Of a stretch of DNA of 64,000 nt, positions 1 through 8,913 are shown piece after piece. The DNA comes from Bacteroidota bacterium (GTDB lineage Bacteria; Bacteroidota; JABWAT01), in contig JAKLJL010000004.1 of the NCBI GenBank assembly GCA_023151185.1, positions 197,586 to 261,585 on the forward strand, written 5' to 3'. Numbering within the stretch: the stretch's first letter is position 1; the number at the start of each line of letters is the position of its first letter. The notes beneath the pieces were generated by a model. It searched no databases, was not told the DNA's origin, and saw only the letters and a list, made by a program, of their open reading frames with translations. Both the position numbers and the translations under genes were made by a program.

Positions 1-798
1 CTGCGGCGGAATGTGGATACCCTGATCGTGATCCCCAACAACCGGCTGATGGCGGTTACAGACCGGTCTGTAACCCTTACGGATGCCTTTAATATTGCCA
101 ACAACGTTCTGTATGATGCCGTTAAGGGAATTTCGGACCTGATCAACATTACCGGACTTGTTAACCTCGATTTTGCTGACGTCAGAACAGTCATGAGCGG
201 AATGGGAGATGCCCTGATGGGAATTGGCCGGGCGTCGGGTGAAAACCGGGCAGTTGAGGCGGCTCAGATGGCTATTTCGTCACCGTTGCTCGACGGAATT
301 GATATTTCGGGATCGCAGGGAGTTCTGGTGAATATTACCGGCGGAAAAAACACTACCCTGTATGAAATCAATGATGCCTCGACGGTGATCATTCAGGCAG
401 CAGGTGAAGAAGCCAACGTGATTTTCGGGTCGGTGATTGATGAATCTCTTGAGGATGAAATCATGGTAACGGTAATCGCAACCGGATTCAACAAGAAAAG
501 GGCCCAGGTTCAGCCGCAGGCACCTGCCCGGCCCGCTGCACCTCAGGTCCAGACTCCGAAAGCTCCGGCGCCGATTCTGAAAATGAATCCGGAAGAGAAT
601 CAGGTCACCCTGCCGTTCCCCGATCCGGGTAAAACCGGATTTCAGGGAGGACTGGAAGGCCTGATTCCCAAGGATACACCGGCTTATGTCAGAAAAGGGA
701 TTGATATCAGCAGTTCGGGAGAGCCCCGGGAAACCCGTGACCGTATTTCGAAGGAAGATCCGGATAAACCGGCCTTCCTGAGACGGATTATGGATTAA
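1..798 (+). CDS. ftsZ: Cell division protein FtsZ, C-terminal part (5' end outside window)
   Basis: This is the tubulin-like GTPase that polymerises into the division ring. Only the C-terminal part is present; the reading frame is open from base 1, so the P-loop-like GTP-binding half lies upstream. Visible are the end of the GTPase domain (TLIVIPNNRL, then the helix around LTDAFNIANNVL), the second domain with the conserved LVNLDFADVRTVM and the GIGRASGENRA segment, a Pro/Ala-rich linker, and a C-terminal peptide DKPAFLRRIMD of the kind that binds FtsA or ZipA-like partners. An apparent GTG start at base 13 is internal and should be ignored. The gene ends just before a strong hairpin. Identification is firm. 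Confidence 0.97.
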   Translation: MRRNVDTLIVIPNNRLMAVTDRSVTLTDAFNIANNVLYDAVKGISDLINITGLVNLDFADVRTVMSGMGDALMGIGRASGENRAVEAAQMAISSPLLDGIDISGSQGVLVNITGGKNTTLYEINDASTVIIQAAGEEANVIFGSVIDESLEDEIMVTVIATGFNKKRAQVQPQAPARPAAPQVQTPKAPAPILKMNPEENQVTLPFPDPGKTGFQGGLEGLIPKDTPAYVRKGIDISSSGEPRETRDRISKEDPDKPAFLRRIMD

Positions 799-800
799 GC

Positions 801-827
801 AAAAGGGCGGTTCAACCGCCCTTTTTT
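801..827 (+). terminator. Rho-independent terminator after ftsZ, probably bidirectional
   Basis: AAGGGCGGTT, a short CA-containing loop, then AACCGCCCTT followed by a T run. It sits between the converging ftsZ gene and the sorting-domain gene, whose stop codon lies in the T run, and the A run on the left side lets it serve both strands. Confidence 0.9.
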
Positions 828-1629
828 ATTTCAGAAGTGTCATTTTCCGGGTTTCGACCTGGCCGTTCCAGGCAACCGACCAGAGGTAACTGCCCGACGG
901 CAGATCAGAAAAGTCGAAGGAACGGCTAAACAGTCCTGCCGGAACTGTTTCTTCTGCCAGAGTCCGGATGGTCTTGCCCTGAATATCCCGGAGATAGATC
1001 ACAACCCGGCCGGTTTTCGGAACCGAAAAGGAAAGGGTTGTCGCCGGATTAAAGGGATTGGGGTAATTGTCATTGAGTGAAAATCCGGAGGGATTTCCGG
1101 TCTCACCGACACCGGTCGATGAGGTTATGGTAATGGATTTCTCCGGGGCATGATTCCACTGATCCCCGATACTGTTGCCATTGGCATTTACACTGTTGGA
1201 AGTGGCATACAGGGTGGCTGTTCCTGCTGAGGCGGGTGCTTTGTAGATAAAGTCGAAGGTGACCGTCCCTGAAACCGGTGCTTTGGGTGAGACGTGGGTC
1301 AGTTCACTTCCGATAGTCTGCAGCCCGGAACCCGGAGTCAGGGTACTGCCGGCTGAGGCTGCAATATCCACACCTGCTTTTGCCAGAGGTCCGCCGGTAA
1401 CTGTAACCGTAAAGGCAGCCGTTTGCCCGGCGGCGACTTCCGAAGGTCCGTTGATAGACACGGTCACATTACTGCTCTGGCTGCCGTGACAGGAGCATCC
1501 CTCTCCTCCGGTTTTAGTGGTCAGGCCCGTCATCCCGGTACTGTGAGCAGAAACCGTCCAGACAAAATAGCCGGTTCCGGCAAAAACGAGAGCTGCTGCA
1601 GATAGTTTAGTGGTCGAAAAATACCTCAT
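826..1629 (-). CDS. Secreted protein with type IX sorting domain
   Basis: A 267-residue exported protein of unknown role. An N-terminal hydrophobic segment (about residues 8-28) acts as signal peptide. A short motif GCSCHG at 45-49 follows, then an Ig-like/beta-sandwich region rich in Thr, Val and Gly (about 55-170), as in choice-of-anchor or Reeler-like domains. The last 80 residues are a type IX secretion C-terminal sorting domain, with the hallmark NYPNPFNPAT, an LRDIQGK strand and a final RKMTLLK. The Cys-His motif is CxCH and not the CxxCH of c-type cytochromes, so heme binding is not supported. The ATG start is preceded by AAAGGA on the minus strand. It is monocistronic and converges on ftsZ. 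Confidence 0.88.
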   Translation of the reverse strand: MRYFSTTKLSAAALVFAGTGYFVWTVSAHSTGMTGLTTKTGGEGCSCHGSQSSNVTVSINGPSEVAAGQTAAFTVTVTGGPLAKAGVDIAASAGSTLTPGSGLQTIGSELTHVSPKAPVSGTVTFDFIYKAPASAGTATLYATSNSVNANGNSIGDQWNHAPEKSITITSSTGVGETGNPSGFSLNDNYPNPFNPATTLSFSVPKTGRVVIYLRDIQGKTIRTLAEETVPAGLFSRSFDFSDLPSGSYLWSVAWNGQVETRKMTLLK

Positions 1630-1881
1630 CCCGGATCCTTTCTAATTGATTTCTAATCTAATATGAATCAGGAATTCTTTGTGTGCAAACCGAAAGCAGA
1701 AACCGGTCAGATTTTGTGATGAAAATTGCCGGGCGGGATCATTTACTTCAGTAATGTTTTTTTTGGGGGCTAAAGGAAAAAGTGGGACTATTTCAATCGG
1801 GACATTTTGAAGCGGAGGTTGTGCCGGGTCCTAAAATTGTCCTTTTAAAATCATTCATTGTTATTTTAGGTTATATCGTTT

Positions 1882-2523
1882 TTAAAAATTATACTTAAAA
1901 ACAAAGGCTCCCTGCCAAACACGTCTTTTCTGGGCACCTGATTCAATTTTGTCCTTCGTGTCTTGTACATCCCGTTCATCCTTGTAATAGCAGATCCCAG
2001 AGCCAAAGCCAATGCCGGAGCTAAAAGACTGGGAAAAGTTGAATAAGTACAAAACATCAACCTGAAAATACTTTTCGTCAGTAAAATTGACCGGTCCAAG
2101 CCCGGCCCAATATTTTCCGTAAGTGATTTCACCCGAAAGATTAGACCTTTTACTAAAATAAAGTCCATTTATGATTTTAACATCAACCCAGTACCCATTT
2201 ATAAACAAGCCGGAGGAAAGCTTCAGATTCACCGGATGATTCAAAATGGAAAACAGATGTTTTTGAAAACCCAGTTGAATGGTTGGTAAGCCCAAGCCCA
2301 GAGTGAGTGAGTAGTTTGCTGAATCGGCGTAGGTATACTTCATAGATCCCAATGCCATATAATCAGGTAAATGTAGTCCTATTGAGTGACCTTTATCAAT
2401 CCAGGCTGACTCATAATTCAATAGTGGGTAAAAGACATTAGATTTGTATTGGACCAATAATTCTTCTGCGGAAAGCGGAGAATTAAATAATAGGAAAAAT
2501 AAACTTACAGAAAACCACTTCAT
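1882..2523 (-). CDS. Small outer-membrane barrel-like protein, paralogue 2
   Basis: 213 residues with a clean signal peptide (cleavage near LSAEE) and then alternating hydrophobic strands ending in an aromatic residue (FVFKYNF), typical of an outer-membrane beta-barrel. Its first half aligns by eye with the upstream neighbour at 2526-3191: both have YKS-VF-P--YESA, PDY-A-GS, a GLP--Q-G-QK stretch and P-NLK-S. They are therefore tandem duplicates, now strongly diverged. Two bases separate the two genes, so they are cotranscribed. Base composition is clearly more AT-rich than in core genes nearby. The function is unknown. Confidence 0.75.
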   Translation of the reverse strand: MKWFSVSLFFLLFNSPLSAEELLVQYKSNVFYPLLNYESAWIDKGHSIGLHLPDYMALGSMKYTYADSANYSLTLGLGLPTIQLGFQKHLFSILNHPVNLKLSSGLFINGYWVDVKIINGLYFSKRSNLSGEITYGKYWAGLGPVNFTDEKYFQVDVLYLFNFSQSFSSGIGFGSGICYYKDERDVQDTKDKIESGAQKRRVWQGAFVFKYNF

Positions 2524-2525
2524 GT

Positions 2526-3191
2526 TTATTTACTCCCAAAAAAATATGTGATTGTGCCGGCAAGCTGCCAGGTCATTCTATTTTTATGAACTCTATGGTA
2601 GGTATTTAATTCATTTGGATCAGGTTCCGATTTTGTATAAAAAATGTTACTAACCCCGATTCCGCCTCCTAAATCAATTCTTTTCCAAATTTTATTTGTC
2701 ATGTAAAGACCATATTGGACATATTGCTCGACAGGGCTGTCCATGAAATCGCTTGTGTGGCCCCCGATTGTAAAATCAGTTGAAATAGTCATTGAATTAG
2801 TTTTATAAATTCCAACAATGATTTTGCCGTCTAAGTTTAATAAATAGGCCAATGCGGTTCCTCCCGATATTTTAAGGTTAATTGGCATTCCATAAAACTT
2901 AAAAAGAGTCTTCTGAATACCGAATTGTAAGCTTGGCAACCCAATGCCAACGGAATAGGATACATTGTCTTCATAAGAAATGATATACCGCACTGATCCA
3001 TAAGCAAAATAGTCAGGAGCCTGAAGTATAAACTGATTTTCGTCCCCAATAAAGGCGCTTTCATAGCTCATAATAGGCCAGAACACACCACTTTTGTACC
3101 AATTTGTTGTCTGGGCAAAATTAAGGTTTGGAAAAAGGCAAATACAAAAAACACTAAAAAAGTTCGACAGAGAAAAAATTGTTTTCATCAT
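2526..3191 (-). CDS. Small outer-membrane barrel-like protein, paralogue 1
   Basis: 221 residues: signal peptide (about residues 1-26, cleavage after NFAQ), then predicted beta-strands, with a terminal ITYFFGSK. It is a paralogue of the next gene downstream. Its start ATG overlaps by 4 bases the stop of the 77-codon gene at 3188-3421, so three small genes form one unit read from right to left. AT-rich composition and unusual codon use suggest a lineage-specific or transferred module. No enzyme motif is seen; a surface or adhesion role would be a guess. Confidence 0.75.
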   Translation of the reverse strand: MMKTIFSLSNFFSVFCICLFPNLNFAQTTNWYKSGVFWPIMSYESAFIGDENQFILQAPDYFAYGSVRYIISYEDNVSYSVGIGLPSLQFGIQKTLFKFYGMPINLKISGGTALAYLLNLDGKIIVGIYKTNSMTISTDFTIGGHTSDFMDSPVEQYVQYGLYMTNKIWKRIDLGGGIGVSNIFYTKSEPDPNELNTYHRVHKNRMTWQLAGTITYFFGSK

Positions 3192-3421
3192 TCAGCTCCG
3201 GCATAGGTAGTTGGTAGAAACAGAATCCCGGGATCCTGATCTGACAAAAAGGAGTTTAGCACGACCACATTTTCACCGGAATCATCCTGACCCACATAGT
3301 GAATGGCCTTCCACCATAAATCGGTATCCACCTGCACATCCTTTGCCAGATTTCGGAACTGTTCATAAAAAAAGGTAGAAGTGAAATTCGGGACATGAGT
3401 GTCCATGGTAAATGTACTCAT
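3188..3421 (-). CDS. Short hypothetical protein, first gene of the barrel-protein unit
   Basis: 77 residues, not recognised. There is no signal peptide or membrane segment; it is acidic with several Trp/Phe/Tyr residues (DLWWKAIHYVGQ). Support for coding comes mainly from its 4-base ATGA overlap with the next gene. An in-frame stop lies 15 bases upstream of the ATG, so it cannot be extended. It could be the surviving 3' end of a larger gene, because proteins this short rarely end in such a loop-rich tail, but no upstream remnant is visible. Confidence 0.45.
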   Translation of the reverse strand: MSTFTMDTHVPNFTSTFFYEQFRNLAKDVQVDTDLWWKAIHYVGQDDSGENVVVLNSFLSDQDPGILFLPTTYAGAE

Positions 3422-3515
3422 CGATGACTTGGAAATTCATAGGCAAATTCCCGACACAGGCTATGAAATCCAAATATATTTTAATATTATATATTAAGTT
3501 TTTATTAAATAAAAA

Positions 3516-3527
3516 GCCAATATTGGC
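3516..3527. promoter_or_regulatory. 12-base perfect palindrome in the AT-rich fumC upstream region
   Basis: GCCAATATTGGC is perfectly self-complementary and lies between the divergent barrel-protein unit and fumC, just right of a long A/T tract (about 3470-3512). It could be an operator for either direction. There is no T run, so it is not a terminator. Confidence 0.25.
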
Positions 3528-3613
3528 AGGTATCCGAATCAGTTTAACTTTAATTCCCGGTTAGAATTTGCCCTTTGCCCGGCATTCCGGATGATTTCAT
3601 CTTTTTACCGGAC

Positions 3614-3621
3614 TATTTTTG
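3614..3621 (+). promoter_or_regulatory. Bacteroidota-type -7 element of fumC
   Basis: TATTTTTG matches TAnnTTTG. It lies 33 bases before the fumC ATG, and the ribosome binding site AGGAGA (3645-3650) is in the resulting leader. No good TTTG is seen at the expected -33 distance, so the upstream element is weak. Confidence 0.5.
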
Positions 3622-3654
3622 CACCGCAATAACCCAAGCTAAACAGGAGATTTT

Positions 3655-5034
3655 ATGTCATTCCGGATTGAAACAGATTCCATGGGAGAAATTCAGGTAG
3701 AAAATTCCCGGTATTGGGGGGCCCAGACTCAGCGGTCTCTGCAAAACTTCAAAATAGGCCGGTCCCACTTTCATCCCGATTTCATTGCCTCTCTGGCCAT
3801 GGTAAAAAAGGCCTGCGCCACCGTCAATTTTAAAATCGGGAAACTTGAGAAGGATGTTTATGAAGCCGTTGTTCAGGCTTCAGATGAGGTGATTTCCGGG
3901 AAGTTCAATGAACATTTTCCTCTGGTGATTTACCAAACCGGCTCGGGAACCCAGACCAACATGAATTCGAATGAAGTGATTGCCAACCGGGCCAATGAAA
4001 TTCTGGGTTTCCCTTTGGGATCCAAAAAACCGGTTCACGCCAATGATACCGTCAACAAATCCCAATCTTCGAATGATGTCTTCCCGACGGCCATGCATGT
4101 TGCCGTTGCCCGGTATACCGAAAGCCATTTCATCCCCAAACTGGAATCCTTAATCCGGGTCTTTGAAGAAAAGGAAAAGGAATTTTCATCCATTATCAAA
4201 ATCGGACGGACTCACCTTCAGGATGCCACCCCGATTACCCTGGGGCAGGAATTTTCGGGCTATGTTGCCCAGATGAAAACGGCTCTGGCTCAGATCAACC
4301 TGGCCAAGGATTCCCTGCTGGATCTTGCAATCGGTGGAACTGCAGTCGGAACCGGCCTCAATGCACCGAAAAACTTCGACAAAATGGTTTGTGATGAACT
4401 TGCGTCCCTGACCGGACTGAAATTCCGTCCCAACCCGAATAAATACCAGGGACTTGCCGGGCATGAACAGCTTGCCTTTTTCCACGGGTCACTGAAAGCC
4501 CTGGCAACCGGACTCATGAAAATCGCCAACGACATCCGGTGGCTGGCATCAGGTCCCCGGGCCGGAATCGGTGAGCTGAATATTCCTGAAAATGAGCCGG
4601 GATCCTCCATCATGCCGGGAAAAGTCAATCCGACCCAGTCTGAAGCCATGACCATGGTCTGTGTTCAGGTTTTTGGAAATGATGCGGCTGTGGGATTTGC
4701 TGCCTCGCAGGGTAATTTTGAACTGAACGTGTTCAAGCCGGTAATCCTTCATAATGTGATGGAATCTCTGGAACTGCTGGGAGATGTCTGTGATTCATTC
4801 GAGCACAATTGTGCTTACGGAATCGAAGCCAATCTGCCAAAGCTGAAGGAAAACATGGAAAAGTCGCTGATGCTGGTTACGGCACTGAATCCGTACATTG
4901 GCTATGACAATGCTGCGAAAATTGCCAAGAAAGCCCATAAAGAAGGTACGACTCTGAAAGAAGCCGCCCTGGCGCTGGGACTTCTGACCGAAGAGCAGTA
5001 CAAAGAATGGGTTGATCCGGCCAAGATGGTTTAA
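3655..5034 (+). CDS. fumC: Class II fumarate hydratase
   Basis: Converts fumarate to L-malate in the TCA cycle; an iron-independent, oxygen-stable homotetramer. At 459 residues it has the full family length. Diagnostic segments are [18 protein letters not shown] (about 95-112), [12 protein letters not shown] (137-148), RTHLQDATP with the catalytic-site His187, and the superfamily signature [11 protein letters not shown] at 316-326. The ATG is preceded by AGGAGA at good spacing. The gene stands alone with its own promoter and a downstream hairpin. The combination of QSSND and [11 protein letters not shown] with the N-terminal DSMGEIQV distinguishes it from aspartase and argininosuccinate lyase, although aspartase is the closest alternative. 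Confidence 0.95.
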   Translation: MSFRIETDSMGEIQVENSRYWGAQTQRSLQNFKIGRSHFHPDFIASLAMVKKACATVNFKIGKLEKDVYEAVVQASDEVISGKFNEHFPLVIYQTGSGTQTNMNSNEVIANRANEILGFPLGSKKPVHANDTVNKSQSSNDVFPTAMHVAVARYTESHFIPKLESLIRVFEEKEKEFSSIIKIGRTHLQDATPITLGQEFSGYVAQMKTALAQINLAKDSLLDLAIGGTAVGTGLNAPKNFDKMVCDELASLTGLKFRPNPNKYQGLAGHEQLAFFHGSLKALATGLMKIANDIRWLASGPRAGIGELNIPENEPGSSIMPGKVNPTQSEAMTMVCVQVFGNDAAVGFAASQGNFELNVFKPVILHNVMESLELLGDVCDSFEHNCAYGIEANLPKLKENMEKSLMLVTALNPYIGYDNAAKIAKKAHKEGTTLKEAALALGLLTEEQYKEWVDPAKMV

Positions 5035-5045
5035 GGGTTTGATAT

Positions 5046-5081
5046 CTCCCTCCGGGCCCCGGGTGATTCGACCGGAGGGAG
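5046..5081 (+). terminator. Hairpin terminator after fumC
   Basis: CTCCCTCCGG and CCGGAGGGAG form a perfect 10-base stem around a 16-base loop, 11 bases after the fumC stop. Only a short T-containing stretch (ACTTTCTG) follows, so termination may be partial. Confidence 0.6.
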
Positions 5082-5324
5082 ACTTTCTGAAAGTCCGGCC
5101 GCTGATGGATACCGAGCGGCACGGTTCTGGTTCTTCATGTTATTCCGATACGACTCACTGCATTCGCCACCCGATGACCGGTTCTTCCCTCCGCCCAAAA
5201 TCCGATCCAGTCTAACACCAGTAGTGACCCTGAGTTTTTCCACTTATTGTTATTATCGGTAATAATTATTACCACTTATGATAGTTTGTGGTTATTTTTT
5301 ATGACCACTAAGGGTGGGGTTAAC

Positions 5325-6652
5325 GTGAACAAAACCGATGTGCTTAAGGAAATCATTCTTGAATTCCTTGAAAGTGATTTACAACAAAAAGCAGAACGGT
5401 AGCTGAAGTTTTCACATCTGACAGGTAAAGCACCTATATTGATTGGTGTCCGGCGGTGCGGAAAATCAACATTTATGTATCAGATTATTAACCAGTTGCT
5501 TCGGGCCGGGATCGATAAATCAACTATTCTCTTTTTGAATTTTTTTGATGACCGCTTACATTTTTTGCGGGAATCGGGCCTTGAGATCATCAATGAAGCG
5601 TACTTTTCATTGTATCCCGAAAAAAAGATACGCCAAACAGTCTATTATTTCTTTGACGAAATACAAATGATTCCCGATTGGGAGAATTTTGTAGACCGTG
5701 TCATGCGCACCGAAAATTGTGAAGTGTACCTCTCCGGATCGTCTGCAGTCATGTTGTCCCGGGAAATTGCAACTCAAATGCGGGGGCGTTCGCTTTCCCG
5801 GGAATTGTTTCCATTCTCATTCAGTGAATTTCTGAGAGCAACCGGAGTGGTCTGGAAATTTCCGGTTTCCCCCGGAAAAAGATATGAAATTCAAAAGGCA
5901 TTTGATTCTTTTTGGGAAACCGGTGGGTTTCCTGAGGTGATCGGCTTACCGCCTTTACTTCGGATAAAAATTCATCAGGACTACTGGAACGGCATTTTAT
6001 TCCGCGATCTGATTGAACGGCACAATATTTCGGCACCGCGCGCATTAACCGATCTGGCACATAAACTGGCCAACAACATTGCCTCCATGTATACAATCAA
6101 CTCCCTGACCGGTTATTTAAAATCGTTGTGACATAAAGTACCAAAGACAACCGTTGCCGATTTCGTGAACTGGTTTGAAGATTCGTACTTTTTATTTACT
6201 GTTAAGCTTTATGATGCCTCAGCGAACAGGTCCAATGTAAATCCAAAAAAAATATACTGCATTGATCATTCAATGGTCAGATCGGTCTCATCCGGAATTT
6301 TAGTAAATTCGGGGCATTTGCTTGAAAATCTGGTGTTTAATGCATTGAGGCCGGTTGCACCGGATATCTTTTATTATCGAACCAAATCCGGAAAAGAGGT
6401 CGATTTCATTTTAAAAAGGAAAAGGGCACCTGGGAATTGATTCAGGTATCTGAGACTTTAAGTCAGGAACAGACCCGACGCCGTGAAATTGTTGCATTGG
6501 ATCAGGCAATGAGTGAAACCGGGGTACAGTCAGCCACAATTGTAACCCGGTCGGAAGAAGATGAATTTTTATCAGATGCAGGTCTGATCCGCATTATACC
6601 TGCATGGAAATTTTTACTGGAAACAACATTAACGGCCAACGTGTCAGTATAA
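5325..6652 (+). pseudogene. Decayed AAA ATPase with DUF4143 C-terminus
   Basis: Family members are about 380-450-residue ATPases of uncertain role, often found near toxin-antitoxin or defence genes. Starting from GTG 5325 (preceded by AGGGTGGGG), the frame runs through a TAG at 5400-5402 directly into the ATPase core: LIGVRRCGKST is the Walker A region, YYFFDEIQMIPDWE the Walker B and LSGSSAVMLS a sensor-like strand. A second in-frame stop, TGA at 6129-6131, interrupts the DUF4143 part, which continues in the same frame (KVPKTTVADFVNWFEDSYF, SGKEVDFILK). Near 6412-6426, in an A-rich run, one base appears to have been lost and the last segment (ELIQVSETL to the end) is in another frame. Two stops and a frameshift indicate genuine decay. 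The region is AT-rich and flanked by non-coding sequence, consistent with past acquisition. Confidence 0.85.
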
Positions 6653-6792
6653 AACTGAGATAAACAGAACCCGAAGACCGGTTACCCCGGTCGGCGGGTA
6701 TCCCCCAAAAACCGCCAATCACACTCCGGCAAACTTCCACAGGCAACTCTCCCGGACAGCCAATGCAAATTCAGAAAACCAAGGATCAGAAA

Positions 6793-7713
6793 TCAGGGCT
6801 GACTAACTTCTTTCCTGTGCCGGTAATAAGTAAACAGCATTTCAGCAGAAAGAAGCCAGTAAAGTCCAACCGTGGCCGGGTGAGAGGTCAGTAAAATCGG
6901 GATAATGGCTCCCTTATGAGAGTAAACCGAGAAGGGAAGAAAAAATAACAGAAGTCCGCCGGCGAGAATCCATTTCGGATGCAGGGTTTCCCGGTTGATC
7001 CAATAAATCAGACCTGCAAGTATCAGAGAGAGAAGCGAAATCCATTCTGCATAGTCAGTGGTGAATTCCAGCCTGGAATCCGAAAAGGAGAAAGATACAG
7101 GGACGAGGATTAAAAAGAGGAAACTTCCATATTTCAGGTTTTTAAGTGCAGTCATAACAAAGCGCCTTTCGTTTTGGTGATTTGCAAGTTTACGCCAAAA
7201 CAGGAACGCAGTACTACCACCCGGCGGTGGATTTTGGGTGGAGACCGGGGGTGGAATTTTTTCTCCACCCCAGTCATGGGCGGATCCGAACCTGGACCGG
7301 ATTTCATCCCGTGACCGGGTTCCGAGTGTTTTATTCAGGTTGTTGATGTGGGTTTTAACCGTACTGACTTCTATAAACAGATTCTCAGCAATTTCCTTGT
7401 TCGACTTACCGGACAGAATCAGATCCAGTATAATCCGTTCCCGGCCAGAAAGTTCTGACCTCATCCGGTCTTTACTGCCTGAACCCGGCAGACGGGGCAG
7501 GCGGTCAAGATGAATCCAGATCCGGGCTGAGTAGATGGCTGCGAGAATGAGGAGGATTCCCACCCAGGGCTGGTCGGTCCAGAACCACCTGACGGACTGA
7601 TTGTGAAAGGAAAATCCGGCAGCAGAGAGCACCAGAACCAGAATCAGTCCGGACAGGATTTTTTTATTCCTGTCTGCTGAAGTGGCTATAAATGAGGAAA
7701 ATAAGTGCTTCAT
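6793..7713 (-). CDS. Membrane-anchored LuxR-type regulator fused in frame to a four-helix membrane protein
   Basis: 306 residues. The N-terminal part has two membrane segments (about 18-36 and 48-66) and a LuxR/GerE helix-turn-helix (about 88-140, containing SGRERIILDLILSGKSNKEI and VSTVKTHINNLNKTLG). Residues 145-186 look like translated spacer: Pro/Gly-rich, then a stretch with no domain character. From Met187 (ATG at 7153-7155, preceded by AAAGG at proper spacing) a hydrophobic protein with about four membrane segments begins. Small membrane LuxR proteins next to small membrane genes are familiar in this superphylum, so this may be two genes whose separating stop was lost, or a real fusion. 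It lies 17 bases after the TPR gene and is probably cotranscribed with it. Confidence 0.7.
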   Translation of the reverse strand: MKHLFSSFIATSADRNKKILSGLILVLVLSAAGFSFHNQSVRWFWTDQPWVGILLILAAIYSARIWIHLDRLPRLPGSGSKDRMRSELSGRERIILDLILSGKSNKEIAENLFIEVSTVKTHINNLNKTLGTRSRDEIRSRFGSAHDWGGEKIPPPVSTQNPPPGGSTAFLFWRKLANHQNERRFVMTALKNLKYGSFLFLILVPVSFSFSDSRLEFTTDYAEWISLLSLILAGLIYWINRETLHPKWILAGGLLLFFLPFSVYSHKGAIIPILLTSHPATVGLYWLLSAEMLFTYYRHRKEVSQP

Positions 7714-7730
7714 TAATCGTGTATCAGGGT

Positions 7731-8900
7731 CTATTTTTCATCCTCAATCCGGATTCCCAGTCCGGCAAGGCCGTCCTTGGCCCGCCGGTGACTGTTGGAA
7801 TATTCCTTGATGGTCAGGATCTGGCGGAACCGTTTTTCAGCTTCTTCCCGAAACCCGAGCCGGACCATCAGATTGGCCCCGCGGATCATGCAGTACACAT
7901 AATAATTTTCAGTTTCCCTGTGGATTTCGGGTTCCACCGGTTTCAGGGCTTCTTCGTAAAAGGTAAAGGCCAGTTCCGGGTTATTTCTGCTTTCGGCAAT
8001 CAGTCCCCGGATGTAATAAATGTATCTGAGCTGATGCGGGAAATAAAACGGCTGGTTTGAGGAGATGCGGGCTTCCATTACCGCCATGCAGGAATCGGCA
8101 TCCCGGTAATCGCCGGTTTGGTAGGCCAGGCTGCCACGCCAGTAAAGAAACCGGGAATTCCGTGGGTATTTGATACTGATTTCCCGGAAATACTTCAACG
8201 CCTGAAACGGATCCTTTTCCTGTCCCGAATAAATCATCCCGAGATAGTATTTAGCCTCGGTCTGGGTAAAAAGCCCGCCTGCGGCAGCTTCCTTTAGCAG
8301 ATCAAGGCCTTTTTTCCGGTCGCCTTTGGGGTAAAACCAAAGCAACGGTTTAACCATTGGGTACTCTTTCGGGATGACATCGGCATAGTAGTAATAAACG
8401 CCGGCACCGAATTTGGCATCTCCGTTTGAGTACTTTCCGTCGATAGCCTCTTCAATTCCGTCCAGTGCTTTAATACCAAACCGGGCAGCAGAAAACCAGT
8501 TTTCCCGGTTTCCGTAAAGCCGGGCCTTGAACCCGATTGCCCCCGATTTGTAAAAGGCGGCAATGGTTTTGAGGCTGTCTTCTTCTTCGATTTCTTCGCA
8601 CCGGTCAATCACCTCATCCATTTTTGCCTGAAATTCCCCATCCAGAAACGGATTGTAAATATCCACAAATAGCTGAACCCACAGGTTCATACCCTGCAGG
8701 AAGTATCCCTCCGGGCGATGGGGATATTTTCCCTGCCAGATTGCCAGGCGTTTTTCGGCCCGAACAAACTCCATGCTGTACATAAGATCCACAATGGTGT
8801 CAATTTCGGCTTTATCCGGCGGAATCCAGGTTCGGTCCTGGGCGTGCAGAAAGGCTGGGGAGAGAAGTAAAAGGAAAACGGCAGGGAGCAGTTTGTTCAT
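7731..8900 (-). CDS. Exported tetratricopeptide-repeat protein
   Basis: 389 residues from the ATG at 8898-8900, chosen because it starts a perfect signal peptide (MNKLLPAVFLLLLSPAFLHAQ); a longer open frame would run into the upstream CBS gene. The mature part is helical with several TPR-like units, for example around AKYYLGMIYSGQEKDPFQALKY, SRFLYWRGSLAYQTGDYRDA and PELAFTFYEEALKP. It probably serves as a periplasmic or outer-membrane-associated scaffold. The specific role is unknown. It lies 13 bases downstream of the CBS gene and 17 upstream of the LuxR gene, so the three appear to form an operon. No convincing Shine-Dalgarno precedes the start, which fits translational coupling. Confidence 0.8.
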   Translation of the reverse strand: MNKLLPAVFLLLLSPAFLHAQDRTWIPPDKAEIDTIVDLMYSMEFVRAEKRLAIWQGKYPHRPEGYFLQGMNLWVQLFVDIYNPFLDGEFQAKMDEVIDRCEEIEEEDSLKTIAAFYKSGAIGFKARLYGNRENWFSAARFGIKALDGIEEAIDGKYSNGDAKFGAGVYYYYADVIPKEYPMVKPLLWFYPKGDRKKGLDLLKEAAAGGLFTQTEAKYYLGMIYSGQEKDPFQALKYFREISIKYPRNSRFLYWRGSLAYQTGDYRDADSCMAVMEARISSNQPFYFPHQLRYIYYIRGLIAESRNNPELAFTFYEEALKPVEPEIHRETENYYVYCMIRGANLMVRLGFREEAEKRFRQILTIKEYSNSHRRAKDGLAGLGIRIEDEK

Positions 8901-8913
8901 ACAGCAACGACTG

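Noticed and set aside
826-1629. Heme-binding c-type cytochrome motif in the sorting-domain protein
   Set aside because: The motif is CxCH (residues 45-48), not CxxCH.
5325-6652. Recoding (stop-codon readthrough) in the ATPase gene
   Set aside because: Two different stop codons plus a frameshift make decay far simpler; other genes in the window use TAG and TGA as normal stops.
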